From positions 248,001-312,000 of the forward strand of contig NZ_JAIUCY010000003.1 of assembly GCF_020179755.1 (NCBI RefSeq): 64,000 bases of DNA, given 5' to 3'. The stretch is from Herbaspirillum sp. alder98 (GTDB taxonomy: Bacteria > Pseudomonadota > Gammaproteobacteria > Burkholderiales > Burkholderiaceae_D). A program made the position numbers and the translations under genes. Below, piece after piece: positions 9,066 to 17,479 of the stretch (position 1 is its first letter; every line of letters begins with the position of its first letter). The notes beneath the pieces were generated by a model. The model ran no database searches. It saw nothing but the letters and a program-made list of their open reading frames with translations, and was not told where the DNA came from.

Positions 9066-9473
9066 TTAATTATTGATTTGGTCGGGCTCGCCCGTAGTGC
9101 CGGTTTCGTTATAAGCCGTGTATTTACGCGCGCTCCCGCGCGCCTGCTGGACCGGATATTTCCTGGCATTGAGCTCGAGTTTTTCAAGCACCGCCTGGTG
9201 CAGGTCGACCCCGGTGTGATCGGCCAGCTGGATCAGATAGACCAGCACGTCGGCCATTTCGTGGCGGATGCCGATGCGGGCGGCGTCATCGAGTTCATGA
9301 TCGGCGCCGGTGGGCAGCCATTGGAAATGCTCCACCAGTTCGGCCACCTCGACCGACAACGCCATCGCCAGGTTCTTGGGCGTATGAAAACGCCGCCAGT
9401 CGCGCTCGTCGCTGAAATGCCTCACGCGGTCTCGCAAATCGGTCAGGTCGGAGCGCTGGTCTGCTGGATTCAT
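9066..9473 (-). CDS. MazG-like nucleotide pyrophosphohydrolase (RS21-C6/dCTPase type)
   Basis: A 135-residue all-alpha NTP pyrophosphohydrolase likely to hydrolyse a non-canonical or excess nucleotide to the monophosphate, acting as house-cleaning. The metal-binding EExxE/ExxD pattern is present as EVAELVEHFQW (about residues 42-52) and HEMADVLVYLIQL (about 76-88). The length and the motif FHTPKNLAMAL match the single-domain RS21-C6/iMazG family rather than the two-domain MazG. The substrate cannot be fixed from sequence. It lies upstream of the methyltransferase gene on the minus strand. Confidence 0.88.
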   Translation of the reverse strand: MNPADQRSDLTDLRDRVRHFSDERDWRRFHTPKNLAMALSVEVAELVEHFQWLPTGADHELDDAARIGIRHEMADVLVYLIQLADHTGVDLHQAVLEKLELNARKYPVQQARGSARKYTAYNETGTTGEPDQINN

Positions 9474-9514
9474 GGGGAGGCAATGTTGGCGTGGATCAAG
9501 CGATTACTTTATCA

Positions 9515-9582
9515 CCATCGACGACCTCAATCGCGGCAAAGCTTGACCTGCGACAGCCACCGACGACGTCGATTGCGGCACA
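9515..9582. repeat. Imperfect direct repeat of 26 bp upstream of a lipoprotein gene
   Basis: Bases 9515-9540 and 9557-9582 match at 21 of 26 positions by hand alignment (core CGACGAC...GCGGCA), separated by 16 bp. They fill the intergenic space between the divergent MazG-like and lipoprotein genes, so they could be a doubled regulator site. This is inference only. Confidence 0.4.
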
Positions 9583-9617
9583 ATGGGCAGCTCTACCGTA
9601 TCCGAGCCGGCAAAAAC

Positions 9618-10217
9618 ATGCATTTTCCCACCCTGCCCCGCCCCACCGCACGCCTGTGGATCTGCGTCCTGACACTGTGCGGCCTCATGCTGGCGGGCTG
9701 TGACCGTTCGGTCGATCGTGAATTGGCCGAACACGAAGCGGCCCAGACCACGCTCGGGGTGACGCCCAAGGAATTCTCGCAGCGCTTCAACCGCCAGTTG
9801 CCCGCCATCCTGACCGACCTGCAGGTAAGCGATGCGGACCACATGGCCCGGCTCTACCAACTCGACGATAGCAGGCTGCATCCGGGCAAGTACGAATATG
9901 TGCTCGAGACCACGGTCGGCCCATCCCAGACCACGATACTGGGCACGCTCAACAAGAAGGGCGAGCTGCGTGCCGTCGGAATACTGCTGACCGAACGGGG
10001 ATCAGCGGCGCGGGACGAGTTCCTGATCTGCGCCGAGGGCGCGGCACGCAGCTTCATCACCGCTGCGCCGGAAAAACTGATGCCGCTGATCAACCGCATG
10101 ACCGGCGTGGCCCTCAACAACCCGGGCCAGCGCATGACCGAAGTTGTCGAACGTCAACTGCTGTCGGTCGAGATCGTGCCGCAGGGCCTGTTATTCCAGG
10201 TGCAGCCCCAGCAGTGA
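9618..10217 (+). CDS. Hypothetical lipoprotein, 199 aa
   Basis: Exported lipoprotein of unknown function. The N-terminus has a hydrophobic segment ending in LMLAGC (lipobox, Cys about residue 28), followed by a charged linker and a soluble domain with no recognised family. I chose the ATG at 9618 because it places the signal peptide correctly. The frame stays open as far as 9078, but that part overlaps the divergent MazG-like gene. No strong ribosome binding site is visible. The mature part (VTPKEFSQRFNRQLP... ) looks like a compact alpha/beta domain with two conserved-looking Cys-poor halves. It appears monocistronic, with a 342-bp gap before the chemoreceptor. Confidence 0.8.
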   Translation: MHFPTLPRPTARLWICVLTLCGLMLAGCDRSVDRELAEHEAAQTTLGVTPKEFSQRFNRQLPAILTDLQVSDADHMARLYQLDDSRLHPGKYEYVLETTVGPSQTTILGTLNKKGELRAVGILLTERGSAARDEFLICAEGAARSFITAAPEKLMPLINRMTGVALNNPGQRMTEVVERQLLSVEIVPQGLLFQVQPQQ

Positions 10218-10559
10218 CGTAACCGGCAATCAAGTATCGATTTGCACCTCATTTCCTCGCATGGCGGCTCGCCGGCACAAGGCAGACTTGAAATCAGTTG
10301 AGATTTCTCTAACAATGTCTTGCCTGGTCATTCGATAACTAAAACAGGCAAGCATCTGCCGCGAGGGCGGCATGCCATAACAATTCAACTGTATTGTTTC
10401 GCAGCACAGCTCATCCTTTGCATGATGCCGTCGGCATGCTGACGGTAGTTCGTTGATAGGCGCGGCGCTTCCCCGGGGGAATCATGCCGCGGCGTTCATA
10501 ACAATGCGTGCAGGGCCTGGCCGCGATTGCGGTCACTCTCGCACACCAAGGGGAAACGC
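10218..10559. other. Gap of 342 bp: leader region of the chemoreceptor gene
   Basis: No gene is seen. The segment holds an inverted repeat CTTGCCTG/CAGGCAAG (10319-10352), several GC-rich short palindromes including ATGCCGTCGGCAT near 10428, and a good ribosome binding site AAGGGGAAA immediately before the chemoreceptor ATG at 10560. A flagellar sigma-28 promoter was looked for and not convincingly found. Confidence 0.5.
10319..10352. promoter_or_regulatory. Inverted repeat upstream of chemoreceptor gene
   Basis: Perfect 8-bp arms CTTGCCTG (10319-10326) and CAGGCAAG (10345-10352) separated by an AT-rich 18-base spacer. It could be an operator or an mRNA stem-loop. It lies about 210 bp upstream of the chemoreceptor start. 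Confidence 0.3.
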
Positions 10560-12221
10560 ATGCGCAAAAACCTGCCCGTCACCGACGTCGAGCGGCTGCT
10601 GGAAGACGGCAAGTCAATCGTCTCCAAGACCGATCTCCAGGGCAACATCACCTACGTCAATCCTTACTTCATTGAAATCAGCGGGTTCGAAGAGCCCGAA
10701 CTGATCGGCGCGCCGCAGAATCTGGTGCGCCACCCCGACATGCCGCGCGAAGCGTTCGCCGACATGTGGACTACCCTCAAGTCAGGACTCCCCTGGAACG
10801 GACTGGTCAAGAACCGCTGCAAGAATGGCGACTTCTATTGGGTCCAGGCCAACGTGACGCCGGTGCGCGAGAACGGCCGGGTGGTCGGCTACATGTCGGT
10901 GCGCACCCGACCCGCGCGCGACCAGGTCCAGGCCGCCGGCGGCGTGTACCAGCGCTTTGCCAGCGGCAATGCACGCGGCCTGCGCATCCACCGCGGCGCC
11001 GTCAAGCGCACCGGCCTCATCGGCTGGCTACAGGGGCTGGGGGGCATGTCGATTGCGCGCCGGCTGACATTGATCATGGGCGTGCTGACGTTGATCTTCG
11101 TGGCCGGCGGCATCATCGCTGGCGGCACCGTGCAGAAGGCCGGCGGCAATCCGTGGCCGATATGGGGCGGCACCGCCGTCGCCGAACTGGTGGTGCTGGC
11201 ATGCTGGGCGATGCTGCACACCAGCATCGTCAACCCGCTCAAGCAAGCCATCGGCGTGGTGCACGGGCTGGCCGGCGGCGACCTCGACCTGCGTGTCGAC
11301 ACCAGCGTGCGCGGCGACCTCGGACTCTTGCTGCAGGCATTGCAGCAACTCAACGTCAACCTGCGCTCGATCATCGGCGACGTGCGCCACAACATCGAAT
11401 CGATGTCAGTCTCGACGCAGGAAATCGCCAACGGCAACATGGACCTGTCGACCCGCACCGAATCGCAGGCATCGAGCCTGGAAGAGACCGCCTCCAGCGT
11501 TGAACAATTTGCCGCCACCGTGCGCCAGAATGCCGACTCCGCCGCCAATGCCGACCGCCAGGCCGTGGCCGCGTCGGAAGTGGCGCTACGAGCCGGCGAC
11601 ACGGTACGACGCATGGGCACGACCATGCATGAGATCGATGCGTCTTCGGCCAAGATCGTCGACATCATCAGCCTGATCGACGGCATCTCTTTCCAGACCA
11701 ATATCCTGGCCTTGAATGCGGCAGTGGAAGCGGCGCGCGCCGGCGAACAGGGGCGGGGCTTTGCGGTAGTGGCCGCCGAAGTGCGCACCCTGGCGCAGCG
11801 ATCGGCGGCAGCAGCCAAGGACATCAAGGTGTTGATCGGCGACTCCAGCGGCAAGGTTCAGGACGGCACGCAACTGGTGCAGGAAACCGCTACGGCGATG
11901 GACGAGATTTCGCGGGCGGTGCGCGACATGGCCGTCACCATGGCCGAGATCACGATGGCCAGCAAGGAGCAGAGCGGCGGCGTCGACCAGTTGAACGTGG
12001 CGATCAATTCCATCGACGAGACCACCCAGCAGAATGCGGCGCTGGTCGAACAGGCCGCAGCGGCAGCGGCCAACCTGAGCGAGCAGGCCAGCCGGCTCAA
12101 CCAGGCGGTGTCGGTGTTCAAGATCGATGCGGGTGCACGCACGGCGCATGCCGGCGCCGCTGCCGGCCGGTCGTCGCTGCGCCAGGCCAATCTGGTTCAA
12201 CCGCAGGCATTGCATTCCTGA
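10560..12221 (+). CDS. PAS-domain methyl-accepting chemotaxis protein (Aer-like)
   Basis: Inner-membrane energy/redox-type chemoreceptor of 553 residues signalling through CheW/CheA. An N-terminal cytoplasmic PAS domain (about residues 8-115; [28 protein letters not shown]) is of the Aer FAD-binding type. Two close membrane segments follow (about 165-215), then HAMP and a signalling coiled coil. The hairpin tip [20 protein letters not shown] is the highly conserved MCP core. There is no periplasmic ligand domain, as expected for Aer. The ATG at 10560 is chosen for its AAGGGGAAA ribosome binding site; a further upstream start at 10527 would lack one. A hairpin terminator follows at 12262. FAD binding is inferred from similarity only. 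Confidence 0.92.
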   Translation: MRKNLPVTDVERLLEDGKSIVSKTDLQGNITYVNPYFIEISGFEEPELIGAPQNLVRHPDMPREAFADMWTTLKSGLPWNGLVKNRCKNGDFYWVQANVTPVRENGRVVGYMSVRTRPARDQVQAAGGVYQRFASGNARGLRIHRGAVKRTGLIGWLQGLGGMSIARRLTLIMGVLTLIFVAGGIIAGGTVQKAGGNPWPIWGGTAVAELVVLACWAMLHTSIVNPLKQAIGVVHGLAGGDLDLRVDTSVRGDLGLLLQALQQLNVNLRSIIGDVRHNIESMSVSTQEIANGNMDLSTRTESQASSLEETASSVEQFAATVRQNADSAANADRQAVAASEVALRAGDTVRRMGTTMHEIDASSAKIVDIISLIDGISFQTNILALNAAVEAARAGEQGRGFAVVAAEVRTLAQRSAAAAKDIKVLIGDSSGKVQDGTQLVQETATAMDEISRAVRDMAVTMAEITMASKEQSGGVDQLNVAINSIDETTQQNAALVEQAAAAAANLSEQASRLNQAVSVFKIDAGARTAHAGAAAGRSSLRQANLVQPQALHS

Positions 12222-12261
12222 AGAACGGCACTGCGCTTTACAGACAATTGCACATCTTTAC

Positions 12262-12290
12262 GCCGCCAGCGCAGCCTGGCGGCTTGGCTT
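12262..12290 (+). terminator. Hairpin terminator after chemoreceptor gene
   Basis: Perfect 8-bp stem GCCGCCAG (12262-12269) / CTGGCGGC (12276-12283) with a 6-base loop, followed by TTGGCTT. The U-tract is short, so efficiency is uncertain. The next promoter's -35 starts within the tail. Confidence 0.55.
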
Positions 12291-12311
12291 GATACTCCCG
12301 CTTGTTATGAT
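12284..12311 (+). promoter_or_regulatory. Putative sigma-70 promoter of the 69-aa gene
   Basis: -35 TTGGCT (12284-12289) and -10 TATGAT (12306-12311) with a 16-bp spacer. The predicted transcription start, near 12318, coincides with the base of a perfect hairpin (12319-12341). Confidence 0.4.
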
Positions 12312-12318
12312 AAATCCG

Positions 12319-12341
12319 CCGTGCGCAACATCCGCGCACGG
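12319..12341 (+). promoter_or_regulatory. 5'-terminal mRNA stem-loop
   Basis: Perfect 8-bp stem CCGTGCGC (12319-12326) / GCGCACGG (12334-12341), loop AACATCC. It would sit at the very 5' end of the predicted transcript, 33 bases before the ATG and clear of the GGGGAG ribosome binding site, an arrangement that in other bacteria protects mRNAs from decay. Confidence 0.4.
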
Positions 12342-12374
12342 CCCATTCATCACTATTTCGACGGGGAGTCCAGC

Positions 12375-12584
12375 ATGAGCATTTCATCCGTATCGTCCAG
12401 CAACAGCAGCCTGTACAACACGGTCATCCAGCCGATCAAGAACGTGGTCAAGGAAGTCGGCGACGACATCGGCGACGCCTACGACAGCACCGTCGACACC
12501 ATCAAGTCGGCCGCCACTTCGGTAGGAGACGACATCGCCGCCGGTTTCAAGAAGATCGGCAGCATCATCGACACCAGCGCTTGA
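12375..12584 (+). CDS. Small hypothetical protein, 69 aa
   Basis: Not recognised. A 69-residue acidic, Ser/Asp/Val-rich protein without signal peptide or membrane segment. After a Ser-rich start (SISSVSSSNSS) it has two copies of a short pattern, VGDDIGDAYDS and VGDDIAAGFKK, about 22 residues apart, suggesting a repeated amphipathic helix such as a coiled-coil or membrane-surface binder. The ATG at 12375 follows GGGGAG with 8-base spacing and has its own promoter and hairpin leader, so the gene looks real and perhaps highly expressed. An upstream in-frame ATG (12321) falls inside the hairpin and is unlikely. It is transcribed between the chemoreceptor and a TRIC-family gene. Confidence 0.7.
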   Translation: MSISSVSSSNSSLYNTVIQPIKNVVKEVGDDIGDAYDSTVDTIKSAATSVGDDIAAGFKKIGSIIDTSA

Positions 12585-12730
12585 AGCATCGGGCTTGCTG
12601 CGGCGCCTGAACAACGGCGTCGTGCTCGCCCGTCCGGTGCGCATGGCGGGCAACCGCGCCCGATCGATCCCGATTGAGCTTGCCGTTACAATGCCGGTCT
12701 TGCCCTGTGCCTTGCCGGAGACCGACCGCC

Positions 12731-13357
12731 ATGCTGCTGCACTACATCTACCTGATGGCCATCTGCGCCGAAGCCGCCTCGGGCGCCCTGATGGGCATCC
12801 GCCGCGACATGGACATCTTCGGCATCTGCCTCATCGGCACCGTGGCCGCGCTCGGCGGCGGCAGCGTGCGCGATATCCTGATCGGTCACTATCCACTGAG
12901 TTGGGTGGCCCACCCTGAATACCTGGCCTTCACCATCTGCGCCGCCATCGTGGCCGCCGTCGGCGCACGCGCGCTGCATCGCTTCAAGTCGGCGTTCCTG
13001 GTAGTCGATGCCCTGGGGCTGGTGGCCTTCACCATCATCGGCTGCGATATCGCGCGCAGCTTCTCGACATTCCATCCGGCCATCGTGGTCATCCTCGGCA
13101 TGATCACCGGCGTCTTCGGCGGCCTGCTGCGCGATGTGCTGTGCAACCAGATCCCGCTGGTGTTGCGCCGTGAGATCTATGCCAGCGTGTCGCTGCTGAC
13201 CGGCACGCTCTACATGGGACTGCTATACCTCGACCTCGATGTGCGCATCGCCACGCTGGGTTCGCTGCTGGTGGGCTTTACGGTGCGACTGCTGGCCATC
13301 CGCTTCGAATGGCAACTGCCGCGCATGGACAGCAAACACGTGCGAGGCTTCGATTAG
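12731..13357 (+). CDS. TRIC-family (UPF0126) cation channel protein
   Basis: Inner-membrane protein of 208 residues with about seven hydrophobic segments in a 3+3+1 layout. The family hallmarks appear twice: GGGSVRDILIG (about residue 41) and GGLLRDVLCNQIPLVL (about 129), the pseudo-repeated motif of TRIC/YicG channels, which conduct monovalent cations and assemble as trimers. I use the ATG at 12731 (MLLHYIYLMAI), just before the first membrane helix; the frame is open upstream to 12674 but that part is not helix-like. Ion and physiological role in this organism are unknown. Confidence 0.88.
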   Translation: MLLHYIYLMAICAEAASGALMGIRRDMDIFGICLIGTVAALGGGSVRDILIGHYPLSWVAHPEYLAFTICAAIVAAVGARALHRFKSAFLVVDALGLVAFTIIGCDIARSFSTFHPAIVVILGMITGVFGGLLRDVLCNQIPLVLRREIYASVSLLTGTLYMGLLYLDLDVRIATLGSLLVGFTVRLLAIRFEWQLPRMDSKHVRGFD

Positions 13358-13440
13358 GATTTGTTGCAACTTCCTGACGGCGCTTAGCAGCCCTGCGGTA
13401 TCCAATAAGGGCTGTGCAAAATCTAAGTCAAGGAATGGCA

Positions 13441-13611
13441 ATGAAGAAAGTACTAAGTGCGGCCGCAGCGATCCTGCTGGCACTGAGCCTGGGCGGCTGC
13501 GTATGCGCGCCCTGGTGGTGCGGCCCAGGCGGCGGCCCGGGTGGAGGAGGCGGGGGTGGCCACGGCGGTGGAGGTGGCTGGGGCGACGGCGGTCGCGGCG
13601 GCCCGCGCTAA
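13441..13611 (+). CDS. Glycine-rich mini-lipoprotein, 56 aa
   Basis: Short exported protein of 56 residues. A classical signal peptide (MKKVLSAAAAILLALSLGGC) ends in a lipobox with Cys20. The mature part begins VCAPWWCGPGG and is then almost only Gly with a few His, Trp, Asp and Arg. The two further Cys and the Gly/His run could bind a metal or form a disulfide, but there is no known function. AAGGAATGG directly precedes the ATG at 13441. It may be co-transcribed with the TRIC-type gene, whose stop is 83 bp upstream. A real but poorly conserved gene is likely. Confidence 0.65.
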   Translation: MKKVLSAAAAILLALSLGGCVCAPWWCGPGGGPGGGGGGGHGGGGGWGDGGRGGPR

Positions 13612-13630
13612 CGCGGCGCCGCAACCCCGG

Positions 13631-15149
13631 TCAGGCCTTGGACAGCAAATCGATCAACTGGTCGACGTCGATCGGCTTGACCAGGTGATGGTCGAAGCCG
13701 GACGCCCGGCTCCGGTCCTTGTCGTCCTGCTGGCCATATCCTGTCACCGCAACCAGCATGGCGCCAGCCGTCTGTGGCAGTTGGCGCAATGCCCCGGCCA
13801 ATTCGTTGCCGTTCATGTCGGGCAAACCGATATCGAGCAGGCAGATGGTCGGCGCGTGCTCTTTGGCATGCGCGATGGCGTCGCCGGCCGTGTATTGCAC
13901 GACGACCTCATAACCGGCCACCTGCAGCACCATCGCCAACGCATCGGCAGCGTCCTGGTTATCGTCCACGATCATGATGCGGGTCGACCCCGGCACGTCG
14001 GATGCAGCCGCTTCCATCTGGGCGATGACATGATCGGCTGCGGCACTGACCAGGTGCGGCAGGCGGATCGTGAAACGGCTGCCACGCCCCAGGCCTTCGC
14101 TGAAGGCCTGCACGCTACCGCCATGCGATTTGATGAGGCTCTCGACCAGCGACAGCCCCAGGCCCAGGCCGCCCTGTGAACGGTCGGCCGATCGCTCGGC
14201 CTGTGCGAACAGCTCGAAGACGTGCGCCACCACGTCCGGATTCATGCCGATACCGTTATCGGCTACCTCCACCACCACGTCGTTGCCACGCACGCTCATC
14301 GAGGCGGCGATCGTGCCGCCATTGGGCGTGTACTTGGCGGCGTTGTGCAACACATTGGCGAACACCTGCACCAAGCGCTTGCGGTCACCCTGCACATTGA
14401 TCTCGCAGGTCGGCATCTCGAGCGTGAGGGTGTGACTGCGCGAGCGCATCATCGAATCGACCTGCTCCACGGCTTCCGACAGGATCTGGCGGATGTCGAT
14501 CACCTCGCGGTCGAGGGTAATCAGGCCGCGCGTGACCCGCGCCACGTCCAGCAAGTCGTCGATCAGGCTGGTCATGTGCTTGACCTGGCGGGCAATGATC
14601 TGGCTGGCCATCTTGACCTTGCCCACATCAGCCGAGGCCAGTGCAAGCAACTGCGCCGCCGCACCGATCGGCGCCAGCGGATTACGCAGCTCGTGGCCCA
14701 GCATGGCCAGGAATTCATCCTTGCGGCGGTCGGCTTCATGCACTTCGTACTGGCGTTCGCGCGCGCGCACGGCGGCGCGCACCGTACTGACCAGCGTCGA
14801 CGGCCGGATCGGGCTCTCAAGCAGGGTCAGGTTGCGCAGCCGTTCATGCGCGTCCATATACCAGCGACTGTCGCTGGCGATCCGGGTCAGCACCAGCACC
14901 GGCAAGTCCGACCAGGGCGGCTGCCTGGCGATGAATTCGGTCAATCCCGCCGAGCGGTTGGGCGCGACCACATCGTCTGCGGTCAGCAAGGCACCCGCCC
15001 CGCGCTGCAACTGCGCCAGCACCTCGGTCAGGTCCTTGCAGATGACACAGGCGAGCCCGGCCTTTTCGAGGACCTGGGCCGAGAGTTGCGCATCTTTACC
15101 GAAAGGGGGTGCAAATCAGTACACGTCGTCCATCCGCGTTATCTGCCAT
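13631..15149 (-). CDS. Hybrid histidine kinase (pseudo-REC - HisKA - HATPase - REC), frame broken near 5' end
   Basis: Sensor kinase with an N-terminal receiver-like domain, HisKA (phospho-His in GHELRNPLAPI), HATPase_c (NVLHNAAKYTPNGG, ADNGIGM, GGLGLGL) and a C-terminal receiver (phospho-Asp in LLDIGLPDMNG, K in HHLVKPI). No membrane segment. The natural start is the ATG at 15147-15149, two bases after the stop of the KaiC-like gene. From there the frame reads MADNADGRRVLICTPF and then hits TAA, because CCCCCTTTCGG (minus strand, about 15098-15109) has one base too many. One base removed gives GKDAQLSAQVLEKAG and a continuous protein. The only in-frame start below the break is GTG at 15022, which would lose the first third of the N-terminal domain. 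Sequencing error, mutation, or +1 frameshifting are all possible. Confidence 0.82.
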
Positions 15150-15151
15150 CG

Positions 15152-16642
15152 TCACTGGCCGCTCGAAGCGAAACCGGGATCGAGCTTCGGAACACCGGTC
15201 AGGATGCCACGGAACTGCCTGAGCACCGGTCCGATATGAATGCCGTTGGCGCCGATGGACATCCGGCGGATGGTGCGTTCGTGCTGGCTGCCGCGTTTCT
15301 TGAAGACCGACAAGGCCTGCTGCACTTCGCCTTGCGACTCGAAGTAACGCAACAGCAGCACGTTGTCGGCAAGATAGGTAGCGTCGATGGTGGTCGTCAT
15401 GTTGCCGCCCAGCATGCCTTGCTGCACGCCGATCAGTAACGTGACCACGCCACGCTGGCCCAGGTAGGTCAGCAGTTCGTGCATATGGATGGACAACAGC
15501 TTTTCGTTAGGCATGGCCTGCAGGAAGCCGTTGAGGCTATCGATCACGACCACCTTGGCGCCATTGTCGGCCGCCCGGCAGACCCGATGCACGAACTCAC
15601 CGGGAGTCAGTTGCGCCGGATCGACCTGCTGAACGTGCATCTGCCCGTCGTGCTGATGCTGGCGCAACGACAAGCCCAGGCTATCGGTGCGGTTGAGCAG
15701 ATTCGACGCCGATTCCTCGAACAGGAATAACGAAGAACGCAGCCCCTGCTTCAGGCAGGAATGAATGAACTGCGCGGCCAGGGTCGATTTGCCGGCGCCC
15801 GGCGGCCCGGCGATCAGGGTGCTGCTGCCCCCTTCGATGCCCCCGCCCAGCATCACATCGAGTTCGTCGATGCCACTGGAAAACTGGATCGGTTTGATGT
15901 TTTCACGCGTTTCTGCCGCCACCAGCCGTGGGAACACGACGATGCCACCGTACTGGATCTTATAGTCGTGTAACCCTTCACGAAAAGCGATGCCGCGATA
16001 CTTGACGATCTCCAGCCGACGGCGCGTGCCGCCGTAGTCGGTGGCCATGCGCTCCAGCGAGATCACACCGTGCGCGATGCTGCGCACCTGCAGATCGCCT
16101 TCGCTGGCGGTGCGGTCATCGAGGAACAGCGTAGTGCAGGCACGGGTGGCGAAGAACTGCTTGAAGGCCAGCACCTGGCGGCGATACAGCAACGGGTTGG
16201 AAGCCAGCAATTGCAGTTCCGACAATGAATCGAGCACCACACGCACCGGCTTGAGCGATTCGACAATCGACAGTACTGCCCGGGTGGTCGTGCCCATTTC
16301 AACATCGCTGGGATCGAAGACGCTGTACTGCTCGTCCGGATTGAGAATGCTCTCTGACGGCAACACTTCGTGAACGGTAACCCCATCCAGAGTCCAGCCG
16401 TGGGCCGCTGCCACCGCTTTCAACTCGACTTCGGTCTCGGAGAGGGTGATGTAGAGCACCGATTCGCCACGGCGCGCGCCTTCGATCAGGAACTGAAGCG
16501 CCAGCGTCGTTTTACCGGCGCCGGGCGAGCCTTCGAGAAGGAACAGTCGATCGCGCGTCAAGCCGCCGCGCAGCACGTCATCGAGTCCGGCGACGCCGGT
16601 GGAAAGAAAAGAGTTACTGTCGGAATTTTGTACAAGTGTCAT
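15152..16642 (-). CDS. KaiC-like double RecA-domain ATPase
   Basis: Cytoplasmic 496-residue protein with two KaiC/RecA domains. Walker A motifs are GSPGAGKTT (38-46) and GPPGAGKST (279-287); Walker B-like strands are VRVVLDSLSEL and AKVVVIDSLNGF. In the second domain the catalytic EE pair is kept (FLFEES), while the first has SE (TLSETE). At the position of the KaiC S431/T432 phosphorylation pair, hand alignment gives T422-Y423 (IDATYLADN). There is no kaiA or kaiB nearby. The hybrid kinase gene begins two bases after its stop, and a response regulator gene is divergent, so it likely feeds a phosphorelay. KaiC-like proteins outside cyanobacteria often keep such partners; a clock role is not implied. 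Confidence 0.9.
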   Translation of the reverse strand: MTLVQNSDSNSFLSTGVAGLDDVLRGGLTRDRLFLLEGSPGAGKTTLALQFLIEGARRGESVLYITLSETEVELKAVAAAHGWTLDGVTVHEVLPSESILNPDEQYSVFDPSDVEMGTTTRAVLSIVESLKPVRVVLDSLSELQLLASNPLLYRRQVLAFKQFFATRACTTLFLDDRTASEGDLQVRSIAHGVISLERMATDYGGTRRRLEIVKYRGIAFREGLHDYKIQYGGIVVFPRLVAAETRENIKPIQFSSGIDELDVMLGGGIEGGSSTLIAGPPGAGKSTLAAQFIHSCLKQGLRSSLFLFEESASNLLNRTDSLGLSLRQHQHDGQMHVQQVDPAQLTPGEFVHRVCRAADNGAKVVVIDSLNGFLQAMPNEKLLSIHMHELLTYLGQRGVVTLLIGVQQGMLGGNMTTTIDATYLADNVLLLRYFESQGEVQQALSVFKKRGSQHERTIRRMSIGANGIHIGPVLRQFRGILTGVPKLDPGFASSGQ

Positions 16643-17026
16643 GATGAGGTCTCCCCCGTTGGCAGCGCAGACTGATTTTTTTCACCTGTCGCCTGTTTCA
16701 ATAATGTTATTTTCGAGGGCGACGCTGCCGATGGGGTCGTGCGCGTCACGCTGGGTCAGCTTCACGTTCAGCGATAACCAGGGCCGGATAGCCCCTGAGA
16801 CGACCGATTCCGGCAATTTTATCTGCTTTCAATGAACTCAGTGGAGTGGGACCGCAACTGGGCCGGTCCGTTCGAGTCGACAAGTGCAATTAGTTTGATC
16901 ACGGATTGGCGCCGCCTCCAAATGTCGTCTATGAGCGACGTTATTTTGAATTTTTCGCGCCATTCACACTCTATCCAAGCGATTGCAAGAATAATAATTT
17001 TGTCGCCTCCTTTATAAAGTTGCACC
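16643..17026. other. Gap of 384 bp: divergent regulatory region
   Basis: No gene is seen. It separates the divergent KaiC-like and response-regulator genes and is AT-richer toward the response regulator. A short inverted repeat GGACCG/CGGTCC lies near 16848-16870. TTTATAAAGT just before the response regulator ATG could be a -10 region, in which case the leader would be very short. Confidence 0.4.
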
Positions 17027-17416
17027 ATGGGAAATACCTCGCGGGATACGACAACGGTATTGGTCGTAGAAGACAATGTTGACGCACGGGAAGTCTTCGC
17101 TTTCACGCTCAGAATGCATGGTTATGTCACGCTGGAAGCCGGCAATGGGATCGAGGCATTGCAATGCCTGAAAGAGACAGCGGTCCAGTTGATCCTGACC
17201 GACTTTCGTATGCCTGAAATGGATGGCCTGCAGATGGCCTCCGCCATCAAGCAGACGCCCGAATACGTCCACATCCCGATGATCCTGCTCACGGCCACGC
17301 CGCTGGCTGACAAGCACGCCATGCTCAAGGAGTTCGAGGCCGTGCTGCTCAAGCCCTGTTCGGTGGATGAGCTATTGGCGACGGTGGACCGGGTCGCCGG
17401 GTTTCCCGCCTCCTGA
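17027..17416 (+). CDS. Single-domain response regulator
   Basis: A 129-residue CheY-like receiver without output domain. VLVVEDNVDARE provides the acidic pocket, D59 in ILTDFRMPEMDG is the phosphoacceptor, T near residue 89 (LLTAT) and K in LLKPCS complete the switch residues. It is divergent from the KaiC-like/hybrid-kinase operon and is the natural candidate to receive phosphoryl groups from that kinase, or to act as a phosphate sink. No ribosome binding site of note precedes the ATG at 17027, and the MGNTSRDTTT leader is short. The hairpin at 17440-17458 follows. Confidence 0.88.
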   Translation: MGNTSRDTTTVLVVEDNVDAREVFAFTLRMHGYVTLEAGNGIEALQCLKETAVQLILTDFRMPEMDGLQMASAIKQTPEYVHIPMILLTATPLADKHAMLKEFEAVLLKPCSVDELLATVDRVAGFPAS

Positions 17417-17434
17417 AAACAGCGTCCAGAACGC

Positions 17435-17458
17435 AAAAAGCCCACCAAACTGGCGGGC
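17435..17458 (-). terminator. Rho-independent terminator (minus strand)
   Basis: Stem GCCCACCA (17440-17447) / TGGCGGGC (17451-17458), one mismatch, 3-base loop. Read on the minus strand it is followed by TTTTT (17435-17439), directly downstream of the 93-codon ORF at 17480-17761. It may also stop the response regulator transcript, though that side has only a weak U-tract. Confidence 0.6.
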
Positions 17459-17479
17459 CGTTCATCTATTAATGCTGGA

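Noticed and set aside
10290..10350. A flagellar sigma-28 promoter for the chemoreceptor gene
   Set aside because: TAAC...TTCGATAA is visible but the spacing is two bases too long and the match poor.
14222..15439. A 405-codon plus-strand frame opposite the hybrid kinase and KaiC-like genes
   Set aside because: Antisense shadow; crosses two real genes.
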